A stretch of DNA of 6,209 nt from Anaeromyxobacteraceae bacterium. GTDB lineage: Bacteria > Myxococcota > Myxococcia > Myxococcales > Anaeromyxobacteraceae. Positions 1 through 5,698 of the stretch are shown here, piece after piece. The DNA lies in the NCBI GenBank assembly GCA_027349605.1, contig DAIEMM010000344.1, positions 1-6,209 of the forward strand, written 5' to 3'. The notes beneath the pieces were generated by a model that was not told the DNA's origin, ran no database searches, and saw nothing but the letters and a program-made list of their open reading frames with translations. The translations under genes were made by a program, and so were the position numbers. The stretch's first letter is position 1; each line of letters begins with the position of its first letter.

Positions 1-643
1 TGGCCCGGACCAGGGGAGTGCCGCGGAAGATCTCGATGCGACGCGCGCGGGGCTCGAGCGACGCCCCGGTGAGGAGCAGGACCAGCTCGAGCGCGGCGAG
101 CGCTCCCACGGTCGCCCCCCCTTCGGCGGTGGGCGCCACCCCCAGCCCGGGCCGGGTCGCGCAGGAGTAGCAGGGGGCGCCGAGCGGCACCGACGTCGCC
201 GCTCCGCCCTGCCCGTCCACGTCGGCGACGACGTGCGGGAGCTGGAGCAGCCGTGCCTCGTCGGCGATGGCGCGGGAGACGTCGAGCGAGGATCCGCACA
301 CGAGCAGGGCCGTCGGGCGCGACCCCGGGCGGAACGGGCCCGCCGTGACGAGGCCGTTCGACCTGCGGGCGAATTCCGCCAGCGCCGCTCCCCGAGGCCG
401 CCCCAGGTCGGCTGGGCCGAGCGCGAAGCCCGCGCCGGCGCCCGGCTTCACCTCGTCGGGATCGTCGATCCAGAGCGTCCCCACCCCCGCGGCAGCCAGG
501 TAGTAGATGGCCGGGGCCATGGCGAGCCCGCCGCCGGTCACGCGGACCCGGGACTCGCGCAGGATCTCCTGGGAGCCCTCTCCCATGCCGGGCAGGAGGA
601 GTTGCCGGGCGTAGCGCCCGATCTCCGCGTCGTTCAGGGCCAC
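1..643 (-). CDS. E1-like (ThiF/MoeB/HesA fold) protein with degenerate active site, partial at the window edge
   Basis: The visible 214 residues (C-terminus missing) follow the MoeB/ThiF adenylyltransferase pattern. There is an N-terminal RYARQ (residues 10-14), a Rossmann-like segment with TGGGLAM at 36-42, and a first CxxC zinc pair at C158/C161. Aligned by eye with E. coli MoeB, the key catalytic positions are lost. The GxGGLG loop is altered; the SNLxRQ motif (MoeB N70, R73) is replaced by a Gly/Ala stretch at about 66-73; the catalytic aspartate of the TDN motif (MoeB D130) falls in a GSSL segment near 117-120; and the Cys after the zinc pair is a Thr/Ala stretch. R13, matching MoeB R14, is kept. 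The GTG start at 643 is chosen because GGAGGAG lies 5 nt upstream; it overlaps the TusA-like gene by 10 nt. I infer a non-catalytic partner subunit. Family membership is fairly sure, function is not. Confidence 0.82.
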   Translation of the reverse strand, partial: MALNDAEIGRYARQLLLPGMGEGSQEILRESRVRVTGGGLAMAPAIYYLAAAGVGTLWIDDPDEVKPGAGAGFALGPADLGRPRGAALAEFARRSNGLVTAGPFRPGSRPTALLVCGSSLDVSRAIADEARLLQLPHVVADVDGQGGAATSVPLGAPCYSCATRPGLGVAPTAEGGATVGALAALELVLLLTGASLEPRARRIEIFRGTPLVRA

Positions 644-909
644 GCCCGCTCCTCCGTCGACGGACCGCGCACGAGCCAGGCTCGCCAGATGTCGGCGCCC
701 TCCTCGGGCGCGGGCTCGAGCCGCAGCACGCGGTGTCCGTCCTCCTCCGCGCTGCGTGGTACGTTCTCGCGCGGCTCCCCGTCGCGGAGGAGCACCTCGA
801 GCACCTCGCCCTCCCGGATGCGGGAGAGCGCGATGCGGGCCTTCACCCAGGTGACCGGGCAGGCGTGCGCGCGAACGTCGAGCCGCGCGGCCGGGAGGAG
901 CGGCCTCAT
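634..909 (-). CDS. TusA-like sulfurtransferase (SirA/YeeD family), 91 aa
   Basis: TusA-family proteins carry sulfur as a persulfide on one conserved cysteine and pass it between sulfur-relay partners in the cytoplasm. Here the motif CPVT at residues 17-20 follows a LDVRAHA strand and precedes a helix (WVKARIAL), the usual TusA layout. C17 is the predicted sulfur carrier. The canonical motif is CPxP, so the second proline is replaced by Thr. The segment at 36-62 (VLEVLLRDGEP, then NVPRS and GH) resembles a TusA subgroup that, as I remember it, is found beside ThiF-like genes; this is unverified. Length 91 aa is normal to slightly long. The ATG at 909 overlaps the TGA of the upstream E1-like gene as ATGA, indicating translational coupling. 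The stop overlaps the next gene by 10 nt. Which molecule receives the sulfur is unknown. Confidence 0.87.
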   Translation of the reverse strand: MRPLLPAARLDVRAHACPVTWVKARIALSRIREGEVLEVLLRDGEPRENVPRSAEEDGHRVLRLEPAPEEGADIWRAWLVRGPSTEERAWP

Positions 910-1613
910 GCCGGCCCCTGCGTGGCGGCGGCGGCCCCGCTGCAGACCGGACACCCGGCCCGCATCCGCAACGGAACCAGGCGGGATCGCCCGGAGCGGG
1001 CCTCGAAGGCCACGAGCCTTCCCGCATAGGCGCCGCGCTCCCCCGAGAGGAGGCGAAGCGCCTCCGCTCCCATGAGCGCTCCCGCGAAGCCGGCCAGGGC
1101 ACCCAGGACGCCCGCCTGGGCACAGGTCGGGACGGTCCCCTCGGCAGGAGGCGCCTCGAACAGGCAGCGGAGGCAGCCGGTCTTCCCCGGCATCACCGTG
1201 AGGAACTGGGCCGTGTAGCGGAGCACCGCGCCGTGGACCAGCGGCCGGCGGGCGGCCACCGCCACGTCGTTCGCGAGGAAGCGGGTGGCGAAGTTGTCGG
1301 ACGCGTCGACGACCACGTCGCAGCCGCGCACCAGATCCTCCGCGCCCTCGGGCCCGAAGCGGAGGTCGCGGCCCTCGACCCGCACCGAGGGGTGAAGGAG
1401 CGCGATGCGCTCCGCGGCGGCGGGAGCCTTGCGCTTCCCCAGGTCGCCCTCCCCGAAGAGTGGCTGGCGGTTGAGGTTCGAGGTCTCGACCTCGTCCTCG
1501 TCGAGCACGACCAGCCTGCCGACCCCGCCCGCGGCGAGGGCCAGCGCGGCCGGCCCGCCCAGTCCGCCGGCGCCGATGACCAGCGCGCTCTTGCCCGACA
1601 GCAACCCCGCCAT
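906..1613 (-). CDS. MoeB/ThiF/HesA-type E1-like sulfur-carrier adenylyltransferase, 235 aa
   Basis: Enzymes of this family use ATP to adenylate the C-terminal glycine of a ubiquitin-like sulfur carrier (MoaD, ThiS or relatives) ready for thiocarboxylate formation. All hallmarks are visible: GAGGLGG at 14-20, D38, SNLNRQ at 45-50 (N46, R49), K62, SDN with D106, zinc pairs C147/C150 and C221/C224, and a TC motif at C164 matching the conserved cysteine of MoeB/ThiF. Each catalytic residue is offset from E. coli MoeB by exactly 24. The protein starts directly at the first beta strand and lacks the N-terminal RYxRQ helix. Extension is ruled out because the upstream gene's TAG lies in frame only five codons before the ATG. 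AAGGGA lies 4 nt upstream of the ATG. The 3' end overlaps the TusA-like gene (ATGA). The specific carrier, and so a gene symbol, cannot be assigned. Confidence 0.92.
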   Translation of the reverse strand: MAGLLSGKSALVIGAGGLGGPAALALAAGGVGRLVVLDEDEVETSNLNRQPLFGEGDLGKRKAPAAAERIALLHPSVRVEGRDLRFGPEGAEDLVRGCDVVVDASDNFATRFLANDVAVAARRPLVHGAVLRYTAQFLTVMPGKTGCLRCLFEAPPAEGTVPTCAQAGVLGALAGFAGALMGAEALRLLSGERGAYAGRLVAFEARSGRSRLVPLRMRAGCPVCSGAAAATQGPA

Positions 1614-1628
1614 GGGTTCCCTTATAGC

Positions 1629-2003
1629 CTAGAACGAGAGCACGTGCCCCTGGCCGGCGGCACGCCACTGGTCGGGCAGGCTGCGGAGCGCGTCCAGGGA
1701 GGGCCGGGCCACCGCCGGGTCGACTCCCGCCAGCCGCAGCTCGGTCTCGCAGGCCACCACCTCCACGCCGAGATCGCGCCGCGCCTCCTCGACCATCTCC
1801 CGAAGGGAGCCCACCCGCGCCGCCAGCGCGACCTCGGGGGCTCCCTCGTCGAAGCGGCCCTCCACCCAGGCGCGCAGCGGTTCCCCGGAGAGAGCGAGGG
1901 TCACCGGGTGGCCGAAGGCGGCGGCCGTCAGCGCGACGGAGGTGGCGCGCCGTCGCGCGTCCCAGCCGGCGCCGCCGAGCAGGATGAGGCAAGGCTTCCC
2001 CAT
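1629..2003 (-). CDS. DsrE/TusD-like family protein, 124 aa
   Basis: DsrE/TusD/YchN-type proteins are small alpha/beta proteins, often oligomeric, and several accept or pass on persulfide sulfur. The sequence opens with a hydrophobic strand (CLILLGG, 5-11), then a helix, a second strand (VTLALSG), and a later strand ending in C85 in the context VVACETELRLAGVD. That position resembles the active cysteine of TusD/DsrE (Cys followed by a helix and a Gly-hydrophobic turn). A second cysteine is C5. Length fits the family. The ATG at 2003 is supported by GGGAGGA with a 5-nt gap. This is the first gene of the minus-strand cassette and starts 90 nt from the divergent tRNA gene. I see no convincing sigma-70 promoter for it in that gap. 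It is probably a sulfur acceptor or donor for the E1-like and TusA-like partners, inferred from context; DsrE-like proteins of unrelated role also exist. Confidence 0.78.
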   Translation of the reverse strand: MGKPCLILLGGAGWDARRRATSVALTAAAFGHPVTLALSGEPLRAWVEGRFDEGAPEVALAARVGSLREMVEEARRDLGVEVVACETELRLAGVDPAVARPSLDALRSLPDQWRAAGQGHVLSF

Positions 2004-2049
2004 GTCTTCCTCCCGCGTGGAACCGGTCCGGATCGTCCACCCGAGTCGC

Positions 2050-2078
2050 TTGCGCCCCGGGCAACCGTCTGCTAGAAA
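2050..2078 (+). promoter_or_regulatory. Candidate sigma-70 promoter of the tRNA-Leu gene
   Basis: TTGCGC at 2050-2055 and TAGAAA at 2073-2078 are separated by exactly 17 bases. The predicted transcript start is near 2085, about 9 nt before the mature tRNA 5' end, a plausible leader length. The stretch after the -10 is C-rich. The -35 matches consensus only in TTG, so support comes mainly from spacing and position. Confidence 0.5.
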
Positions 2079-2093
2079 CCGACCCGCTTTCTC

Positions 2094-2178
2094 GCCCAGG
2101 TGGTGAAACTGGTAGACACACCATCTTGAGGGGGTGGCGCCGTAAGGCGTGCGAGTTCGAATCTCGCCCTGGGCACCA
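2094..2178 (+). tRNA. tRNA-Leu (anticodon GAG), with encoded CCA
   Basis: The 85-nt gene folds into a class II tRNA. The 7-bp acceptor stem is GCCCAGG (2094-2100) with CCTGGGC (2168-2174). The D stem is GTG/CAC with GG in the loop. The 5-bp anticodon stem (2121-2125 with 2133-2137) encloses loop TTGAGGG, giving anticodon GAG at 2128-2130. A long variable arm CGCC-GTAA-GGCG (2138-2149) follows, then a T arm GCGAG-TTCGAAT-CTCGC (2151-2167), discriminator A at 2175 and CCA at 2176-2178. The long variable arm, A discriminator and anticodon identify leucine; it reads CUC and CUU, CUC being a favoured codon in this DNA. It is the only plus-strand gene, divergent from the DsrE-like operon and convergent with secG, and is followed by an intrinsic terminator. 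Confidence 0.97.
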
Positions 2179-2196
2179 ATTTCCGCTTCGAAGAAG

Positions 2197-2223
2197 AAGG
2201 GACCCGTCGCCGGGTCCCTTTTT
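2197..2223 (+). terminator. Intrinsic terminator of tRNA-Leu, possibly bidirectional
   Basis: A perfect 10-bp stem AAGGGACCCG (2197-2206) / CGGGTCCCTT (2211-2220) with a 4-nt loop TCGC is followed on the plus strand by a run of five T (2219-2223). It starts 19 nt after the tRNA CCA. On the minus strand the same hairpin lies about 30 nt past the secG stop and is followed by a weaker CTTCTTC tract, so it may also end the glycolytic operon transcript. Confidence 0.9.
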
Positions 2224-2251
2224 CATTTCCCGGCCCTGCCGGGCCAGCCCG

Positions 2252-2617
2252 TCACTTCGCCGGGGCCGGGACGGACTGCGCGGGGGCCGGAGCGGCCGGG
2301 GGGGTCCCCGCCGCCGGACCGGGCAGCGCCGGAGCGCCCGGGACCGGCGCGGGCGCCACGGGCGCCGGAGCCTCCTTCACCACCGACCCGGAACGGGTCG
2401 ACAGGTAGGAGAGCGAGAGGGAGGTCAGCATGAAGACCGCCGCCGAGGCCGAGGTCACCTTGCCGAGGAAGGTCTGCGCTCCGCGGCCGCCGAAAACGGC
2501 CTGGCTGCTTCCGCCGAAGGCGCCGCCCAGGCCGCTGCCCTTGCCGGCCTGCAGCAGGATGACGATGACGAGGACGGCCGAGACGATGACGTGCACGATG
2601 ATGAGAAAAGTGTTCAA
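2252..2617 (-). CDS. secG: SecG, preprotein translocase subunit, 121 aa
   Basis: SecG is the small accessory subunit of the SecYEG channel in the inner membrane and helps SecA-driven export. The protein has a first membrane segment at about 3-23 ending in ILLQAGKGSGLG, a glycine-rich cytoplasmic loop (GGAFGGSSQAVFGGRG, about 31-46) and a second membrane segment at about 54-73. This is the diagnostic SecG layout. After residue 81 comes a low-complexity Pro/Ala-rich tail of about 40 residues, common in proteobacterial SecG. The start is a TTG at 2617 that overlaps the tpiA stop (TTGA); AGGGAG lies 7 nt upstream and no ATG fits, so the TTG is well supported. It is last in the gap-pgk-tpiA operon and probably relies on translational coupling. 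The tpiA-secG neighbourhood is widespread in bacteria, which strengthens the call. Confidence 0.95.
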   Translation of the reverse strand: MNTFLIIVHVIVSAVLVIVILLQAGKGSGLGGAFGGSSQAVFGGRGAQTFLGKVTSASAAVFMLTSLSLSYLSTRSGSVVKEAPAPVAPAPVPGAPALPGPAAGTPPAAPAPAQSVPAPAK

Positions 2618-3375
2618 CGGATGGCTCCCTGGATGATCCCTGTGAAATCTATCGCCTTGAGGCTTGCCCCGCCAACCAGAGCGCCGTCCACGTCCGGCTG
2701 GGACATGAGCTCCGCGGCGTTGTCGGGCTTGACGGAGCCCCCGTAGAGGATGCGAACCGCATCGGCGGCGCCCGGCGCGAGATCCTTCAGGATCCCGCGG
2801 ATGGCCGCGTGGACCTCCTGCGCCTGCGCTGCGGAGGCGGTCTTTCCGGTGCCGATGGCCCAGACCGGCTCGTACGCCACGGTGAGCCCGCCGATCGAGT
2901 CGGGGCCGAGCCCGGAGAGGGCGGCACGGACCTGGCGCCCCACCACCTCGAGGGTGCGGCCCGACTCGCGTTCCGGCAGGGTCTCGCCGACGCAGACGAT
3001 GGGGTGGAGCCCGGCGGCGAGGGCGGCGCCCGTCTTCTTCCGGACCGCCTCGTCGGTGTCCCCGAAGAGCTGGCGCCGCTCGCTGTGGCCGCAGAGGACG
3101 TACCGGCACCCGGCCTCGGCCAGCATGTGGGCCGAGACCTCCCCGGTGAAGGCGCCCTGTGCCTCCCAGTGAAGGTTCTGCGCCCCCAGTCCGATGCGCG
3201 AGCCGGCCAGCTCGGCGCCGACGGCGAAGAGCGCCGTGAAGGGCGGCGCGACGGCCACGTCGACCCGGCCCGCCAGGGGCTCGGCGGCGGCGCGCACCTC
3301 GCGCGCCAGCGTCCTCGCCTCGGCGGCGGTGCGGTGCATCTTCCAGTTGCCGCAGACGAATTTCTTCCGGGCCAC
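2614..3375 (-). CDS. tpiA: Triosephosphate isomerase, 253 aa
   Basis: This cytoplasmic TIM-barrel enzyme interconverts dihydroxyacetone phosphate and glyceraldehyde 3-phosphate. Numbering from the preferred start, the substrate and catalytic residues are all present: N10 and K12 in GNWKM, the electrophile H97 in CGHSERR, the catalytic base E169 in AYEPVWAIGTGKTA (which includes flexible loop 6), and phosphate-binding segments YGGSVKPDN (211-219) and GGAS (235-238). Length is typical. Two in-frame GTG codons compete. The one at 3381 overlaps the pgk stop (GTGA) but abuts the ribosome-binding sequence with no spacing. The one at 3375 has GAGGAG exactly 5 nt upstream and gives MARKKFVCGNWKM, closer to family N-termini. 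I chose 3375. The ribosome-binding site lies inside the last codons of pgk, so coupling is likely. The stop overlaps secG. Confidence 0.97.
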   Translation of the reverse strand: MARKKFVCGNWKMHRTAAEARTLAREVRAAAEPLAGRVDVAVAPPFTALFAVGAELAGSRIGLGAQNLHWEAQGAFTGEVSAHMLAEAGCRYVLCGHSERRQLFGDTDEAVRKKTGAALAAGLHPIVCVGETLPERESGRTLEVVGRQVRAALSGLGPDSIGGLTVAYEPVWAIGTGKTASAAQAQEVHAAIRGILKDLAPGAADAVRILYGGSVKPDNAAELMSQPDVDGALVGGASLKAIDFTGIIQGAIR

Positions 3376-3377
3376 GT

Positions 3378-4574
3378 TCACTCCTCGAGGACCTTGACGC
3401 CGGGGAGCTCGCGCCCCTCGATGAACTCCAGGCTGGCGCCGCCTCCGGTGGAGACGTGCTTCATCCTGTCGACCAGGCCGGCCTCCTCCACCGCCGCGGC
3501 GCTGTCGCCACCTCCCACCACGGTCACCGCCGGCGACTCGGCCATGGCCTTCGCCACGCCGAACGTCCCCTCGGCCCAGGGCTTCTGCTCGAAGAGCCCC
3601 ATGGGACCGTTCCAGAAGACGGTCTTCGCGGCGAGGATCCGCTGCCGGTACCGGTCGAGCGTCTTCGGACCGATGTCGAGCCCCATCAATCCGTCCGGCA
3701 CGGCCGCCGCGTTCACCACCACCCGCTCGGCGGTCTCCTTGGGCTCGGCGGCGCAGACGTGGTCCACCGGGAGCTCGAAGTCGACCCCCTTGGCCTTGGC
3801 CTTGTCGAGGATCTGCCGGGCCAGCTCGAGCTTGTCCTGCTCGACGCGGCTCTTGCCCACCGGGACGCCCTTGGCGGCCAGGAAGGTGTAGGCCATGGCG
3901 CCGCCGATGAGCACCGAGTCGGCCTTGCCGATGAGGTTCTCGAGCACCTTGATCTTGTCGGAGACCTTGGCGCCGCCGAGGATGGCCACGAACGGGCGCT
4001 CCGGCTTCGCGAGCACGCGCCCCAGGTACTCGACCTCCTTCTGGATGAGGAAGCCGCCGGCGCGCTCCTTGACGAACCGGGCCATGCCGGCGGTCGAGGC
4101 GTGGGCCCGGTGCGCGGTCCCGAAGGCGTCGTTCACCCAGACGTCGGCCAGCGAGGCCAGCTCCCGGCAGAAGCCCTCGTCGTTCGCCTCCTCGCCCTTG
4201 TGGAAGCGGAGGTTCTCGAGGAGGAGCACCTTGCCCTCGCCCAGGTCGGCGACCGCCTTCTTCACCCCGTCGCCGACGCAGTCGTCGGCCAGGATCACGT
4301 CGGCGCCGAGCAGCTCGGAAAGACGCTGCGCCGCCGGCTCGAGCGTGAACTTCTCCCTGTCCGACGGGTCGCCCTTCGGACGACCGAGGTGCGACGCCAG
4401 GATCACGCGCGCCTTCTTCGAGATCGCGTACCGGATGGTGGGGAGCGCGGCGCGGATGCGCGCGTCGTCGGTGACCCGCCCCTTTTCGTCGAGAGGGACG
4501 TTGAAGTCGACGCGGATGAAGACCCGCTTGCCGGCGAGGTCGAGCTGGTCGATGGTCCGGATCTGGGCCGCCAT
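3378..4574 (-). CDS. pgk: Phosphoglycerate kinase, 398 aa
   Basis: The enzyme transfers the acyl phosphate of 1,3-bisphosphoglycerate to ADP, making ATP and 3-phosphoglycerate in the cytoplasm. The N-terminal substrate domain shows RVDFNVPLD (21-29), SHLGRPKG (61-68), R123 in NLRFHKGEE, and NDAFGTAHRAHAS (148-160). The C-terminal nucleotide domain shows GGAKVSDKI (200-208), GPMGLFE (323-329), GGGDS (354-358) and STGGGASLE (375-383). These are the classic PGK signatures and the length is that of a full single-domain-pair bacterial enzyme. The ATG at 4574 has GGGAG 5 nt upstream and starts 16 nt after the gap stop. Its last codons carry the ribosome-binding site of tpiA. Nothing is odd in the catalytic residues. 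Confidence 0.98.
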   Translation of the reverse strand: MAAQIRTIDQLDLAGKRVFIRVDFNVPLDEKGRVTDDARIRAALPTIRYAISKKARVILASHLGRPKGDPSDREKFTLEPAAQRLSELLGADVILADDCVGDGVKKAVADLGEGKVLLLENLRFHKGEEANDEGFCRELASLADVWVNDAFGTAHRAHASTAGMARFVKERAGGFLIQKEVEYLGRVLAKPERPFVAILGGAKVSDKIKVLENLIGKADSVLIGGAMAYTFLAAKGVPVGKSRVEQDKLELARQILDKAKAKGVDFELPVDHVCAAEPKETAERVVVNAAAVPDGLMGLDIGPKTLDRYRQRILAAKTVFWNGPMGLFEQKPWAEGTFGVAKAMAESPAVTVVGGGDSAAAVEEAGLVDRMKHVSTGGGASLEFIEGRELPGVKVLEE

Positions 4575-4590
4575 GGTCGCTCCCGCCGGC

Positions 4591-5592
4591 CTACTTCGTC
4601 AGGTACTTGGCGACGTCGACCATGCGGTTCGAGAAGCCCATCTCGTTGTCGTACCAGGCGAACACCTTCACGAAGTTGCCGTCGATGACGGCCGTGTTGG
4701 TGGCGTCGAAGATCGACGAGTGCGGGTTGCCGTTGTAGTCGATGGAGACGGTCGGCTCCTCGGAGTACTGGAGCACGCCCCGGAGCGCGCCCTCGGCGGC
4801 GGCCTTGAAGGCGGCGTTGATGGCCTCGACGGTGGCGGGCTTCTCGAGCTCCACGGTCAGGTCCACCAGCGAGACGTTGGGCGTCGGGACCCGGACGGCC
4901 GTGCCGTTCAGCTTGCCCTTGAGCTCCGGGATCACCTCGGCCACGGCCTTGGCGGCGCCGGTGGTGGACGGGATCATCGACAGCGCGGCGGCGCGGGCCC
5001 GGCGCAGGTCCTTGTGGGGGAGGTCGAGCAGGTTCTGGTCGTTCGTGTAGCTGTGGATCGTGGTCATCAGGCCGCGCTTGATCCCGAAGTTCTCGAGGAG
5101 GACCTTGGCCACCGGGGTGAGGCAGTTGGTCGTGCAGGAGGCGTTCGAGATGATGAGGTGCTTGGCCCGATCGAGCTTCTGGTGGTTGATGCCGTAGGCG
5201 ACCGTGATGTCGGGGTTCTTGGCCGGGGCGGAGATGAGCACGCGCTTGGCGCCGGCCTTGAGGTGCCCCTCGGCCTTCTCGCGCTCGGTGAAGAGACCCG
5301 TGCACTCGAGGACCAGGTCGACCCCGTTCGCGGCGTGCGGGAGCTCGGCCGGGCTCCTCACGGCCGTGACCTGGATCTCCTTCCCGTTCACCACGATGCC
5401 CTTCTCGGTGGCCTTCACCTCGAACGGGAAGACGCCGTGCACCGAGTCGTACTTGAGCAGGTGGGCGAGGGTCTTCGTGTCGGTGAGGTCGTTGATGGAG
5501 ACGACCTCGAGGTCCTTCTCCCCCCGGGCGACGGCGGCGCGCAGCACGCAGCGACCGATGCGACCGAAACCATTGATTGCGATGCGGGCCAT
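4591..5592 (-). CDS. gap: Glyceraldehyde-3-phosphate dehydrogenase, type I, 333 aa
   Basis: The enzyme oxidises glyceraldehyde 3-phosphate with phosphate to 1,3-bisphosphoglycerate in the cytoplasm. The N-terminal Rossmann domain begins INGFGRIGR (6-14). The catalytic centre is SNASCTTNC with C153 as nucleophile and H180 in HSYTNDQ as the base. SINDL at 32-36 keeps the acidic residue that favours NAD over NADP, and LPHKDLRRAR near 191-200 is also of the NAD-type rather than the photosynthetic NADP type. The C-terminus has the conserved WYDNEMGFSNRM. Length is standard. The ATG at 5592 has GGGAG about 9 nt upstream. It is the first gene of the glycolytic operon, with a clear promoter about 50 nt upstream. 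The symbol gap or gapA would both be used. Confidence 0.98.
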   Translation of the reverse strand: MARIAINGFGRIGRCVLRAAVARGEKDLEVVSINDLTDTKTLAHLLKYDSVHGVFPFEVKATEKGIVVNGKEIQVTAVRSPAELPHAANGVDLVLECTGLFTEREKAEGHLKAGAKRVLISAPAKNPDITVAYGINHQKLDRAKHLIISNASCTTNCLTPVAKVLLENFGIKRGLMTTIHSYTNDQNLLDLPHKDLRRARAAALSMIPSTTGAAKAVAEVIPELKGKLNGTAVRVPTPNVSLVDLTVELEKPATVEAINAAFKAAAEGALRGVLQYSEEPTVSIDYNGNPHSSIFDATNTAVIDGNFVKVFAWYDNEMGFSNRMVDVAKYLTK

Positions 5593-5643
5593 GGCAGGGA
5601 TCTCCCTCTCCCGGGCTTCGGGGGGTGGTGAAATGGGGTCGCA

Positions 5644-5672
5644 AAACTACTCGCCGGACCCAGGGGTGTCAA
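5644..5672 (-). promoter_or_regulatory. Sigma-70 promoter of the gap-pgk-tpiA-secG operon
   Basis: On the minus strand a perfect -35 TTGACA (5672-5667) is followed after 17 bases by TAGTTT (5649-5644). Transcription should start near 5637, giving a leader of about 45 nt before the gap ATG. It is placed directly downstream of the terminator of the preceding gene, as expected for an independent transcription unit. The -10 is imperfect (3 of 6) but the spacing is ideal. Confidence 0.75.
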
Positions 5673-5698
5673 ACGAAAACCCGGGAAGTTCCGGGCCG

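Noticed and set aside
1..643. Pseudogene interpretation of the left-edge E1-like gene
   Set aside because: The frame is intact for 214 codons with a good ribosome-binding site and overlap coupling, and the losses are confined to catalytic motifs while the fold core and first zinc pair are kept. This fits a functional non-catalytic subunit better than decay, though the missing 3' end was not seen.
233..1075. Plus-strand 280-residue open frame opposite the pseudo-E1 and TusA-like genes
   Set aside because: Antisense shadow with no domain resemblance and an Arg/Pro/Ser-rich composition. The minus strand has clear genes with ribosome-binding sites and overlaps.
634..2226. 530-residue minus-strand open frame covering the DsrE-like and E1-like genes
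   Set aside because: Only its last 91 codons are a real gene (TusA-like, from 909). The rest is Arg/Gly-rich translation of the other genes in the wrong frame, running into the tRNA region.
2618..3109. N-terminal extension of SecG upstream of the TTG at 2617
   Set aside because: It lies inside tpiA in another frame, is low-complexity Arg/Gly-rich, and SecG proteins begin immediately before the first membrane segment.
3456..5631. Long plus-strand open frames opposite gap and pgk (410 and 578 residues)
   Set aside because: They are antisense shadows caused by high GC3 codon bias. They have no ribosome-binding site or family resemblance, and the minus-strand frames are unmistakable GAPDH and PGK.
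4403..5644. 413-residue minus-strand frame overlapping gap and pgk
   Set aside because: Arg/His/Gly-rich out-of-frame translation of gap and the start of pgk.
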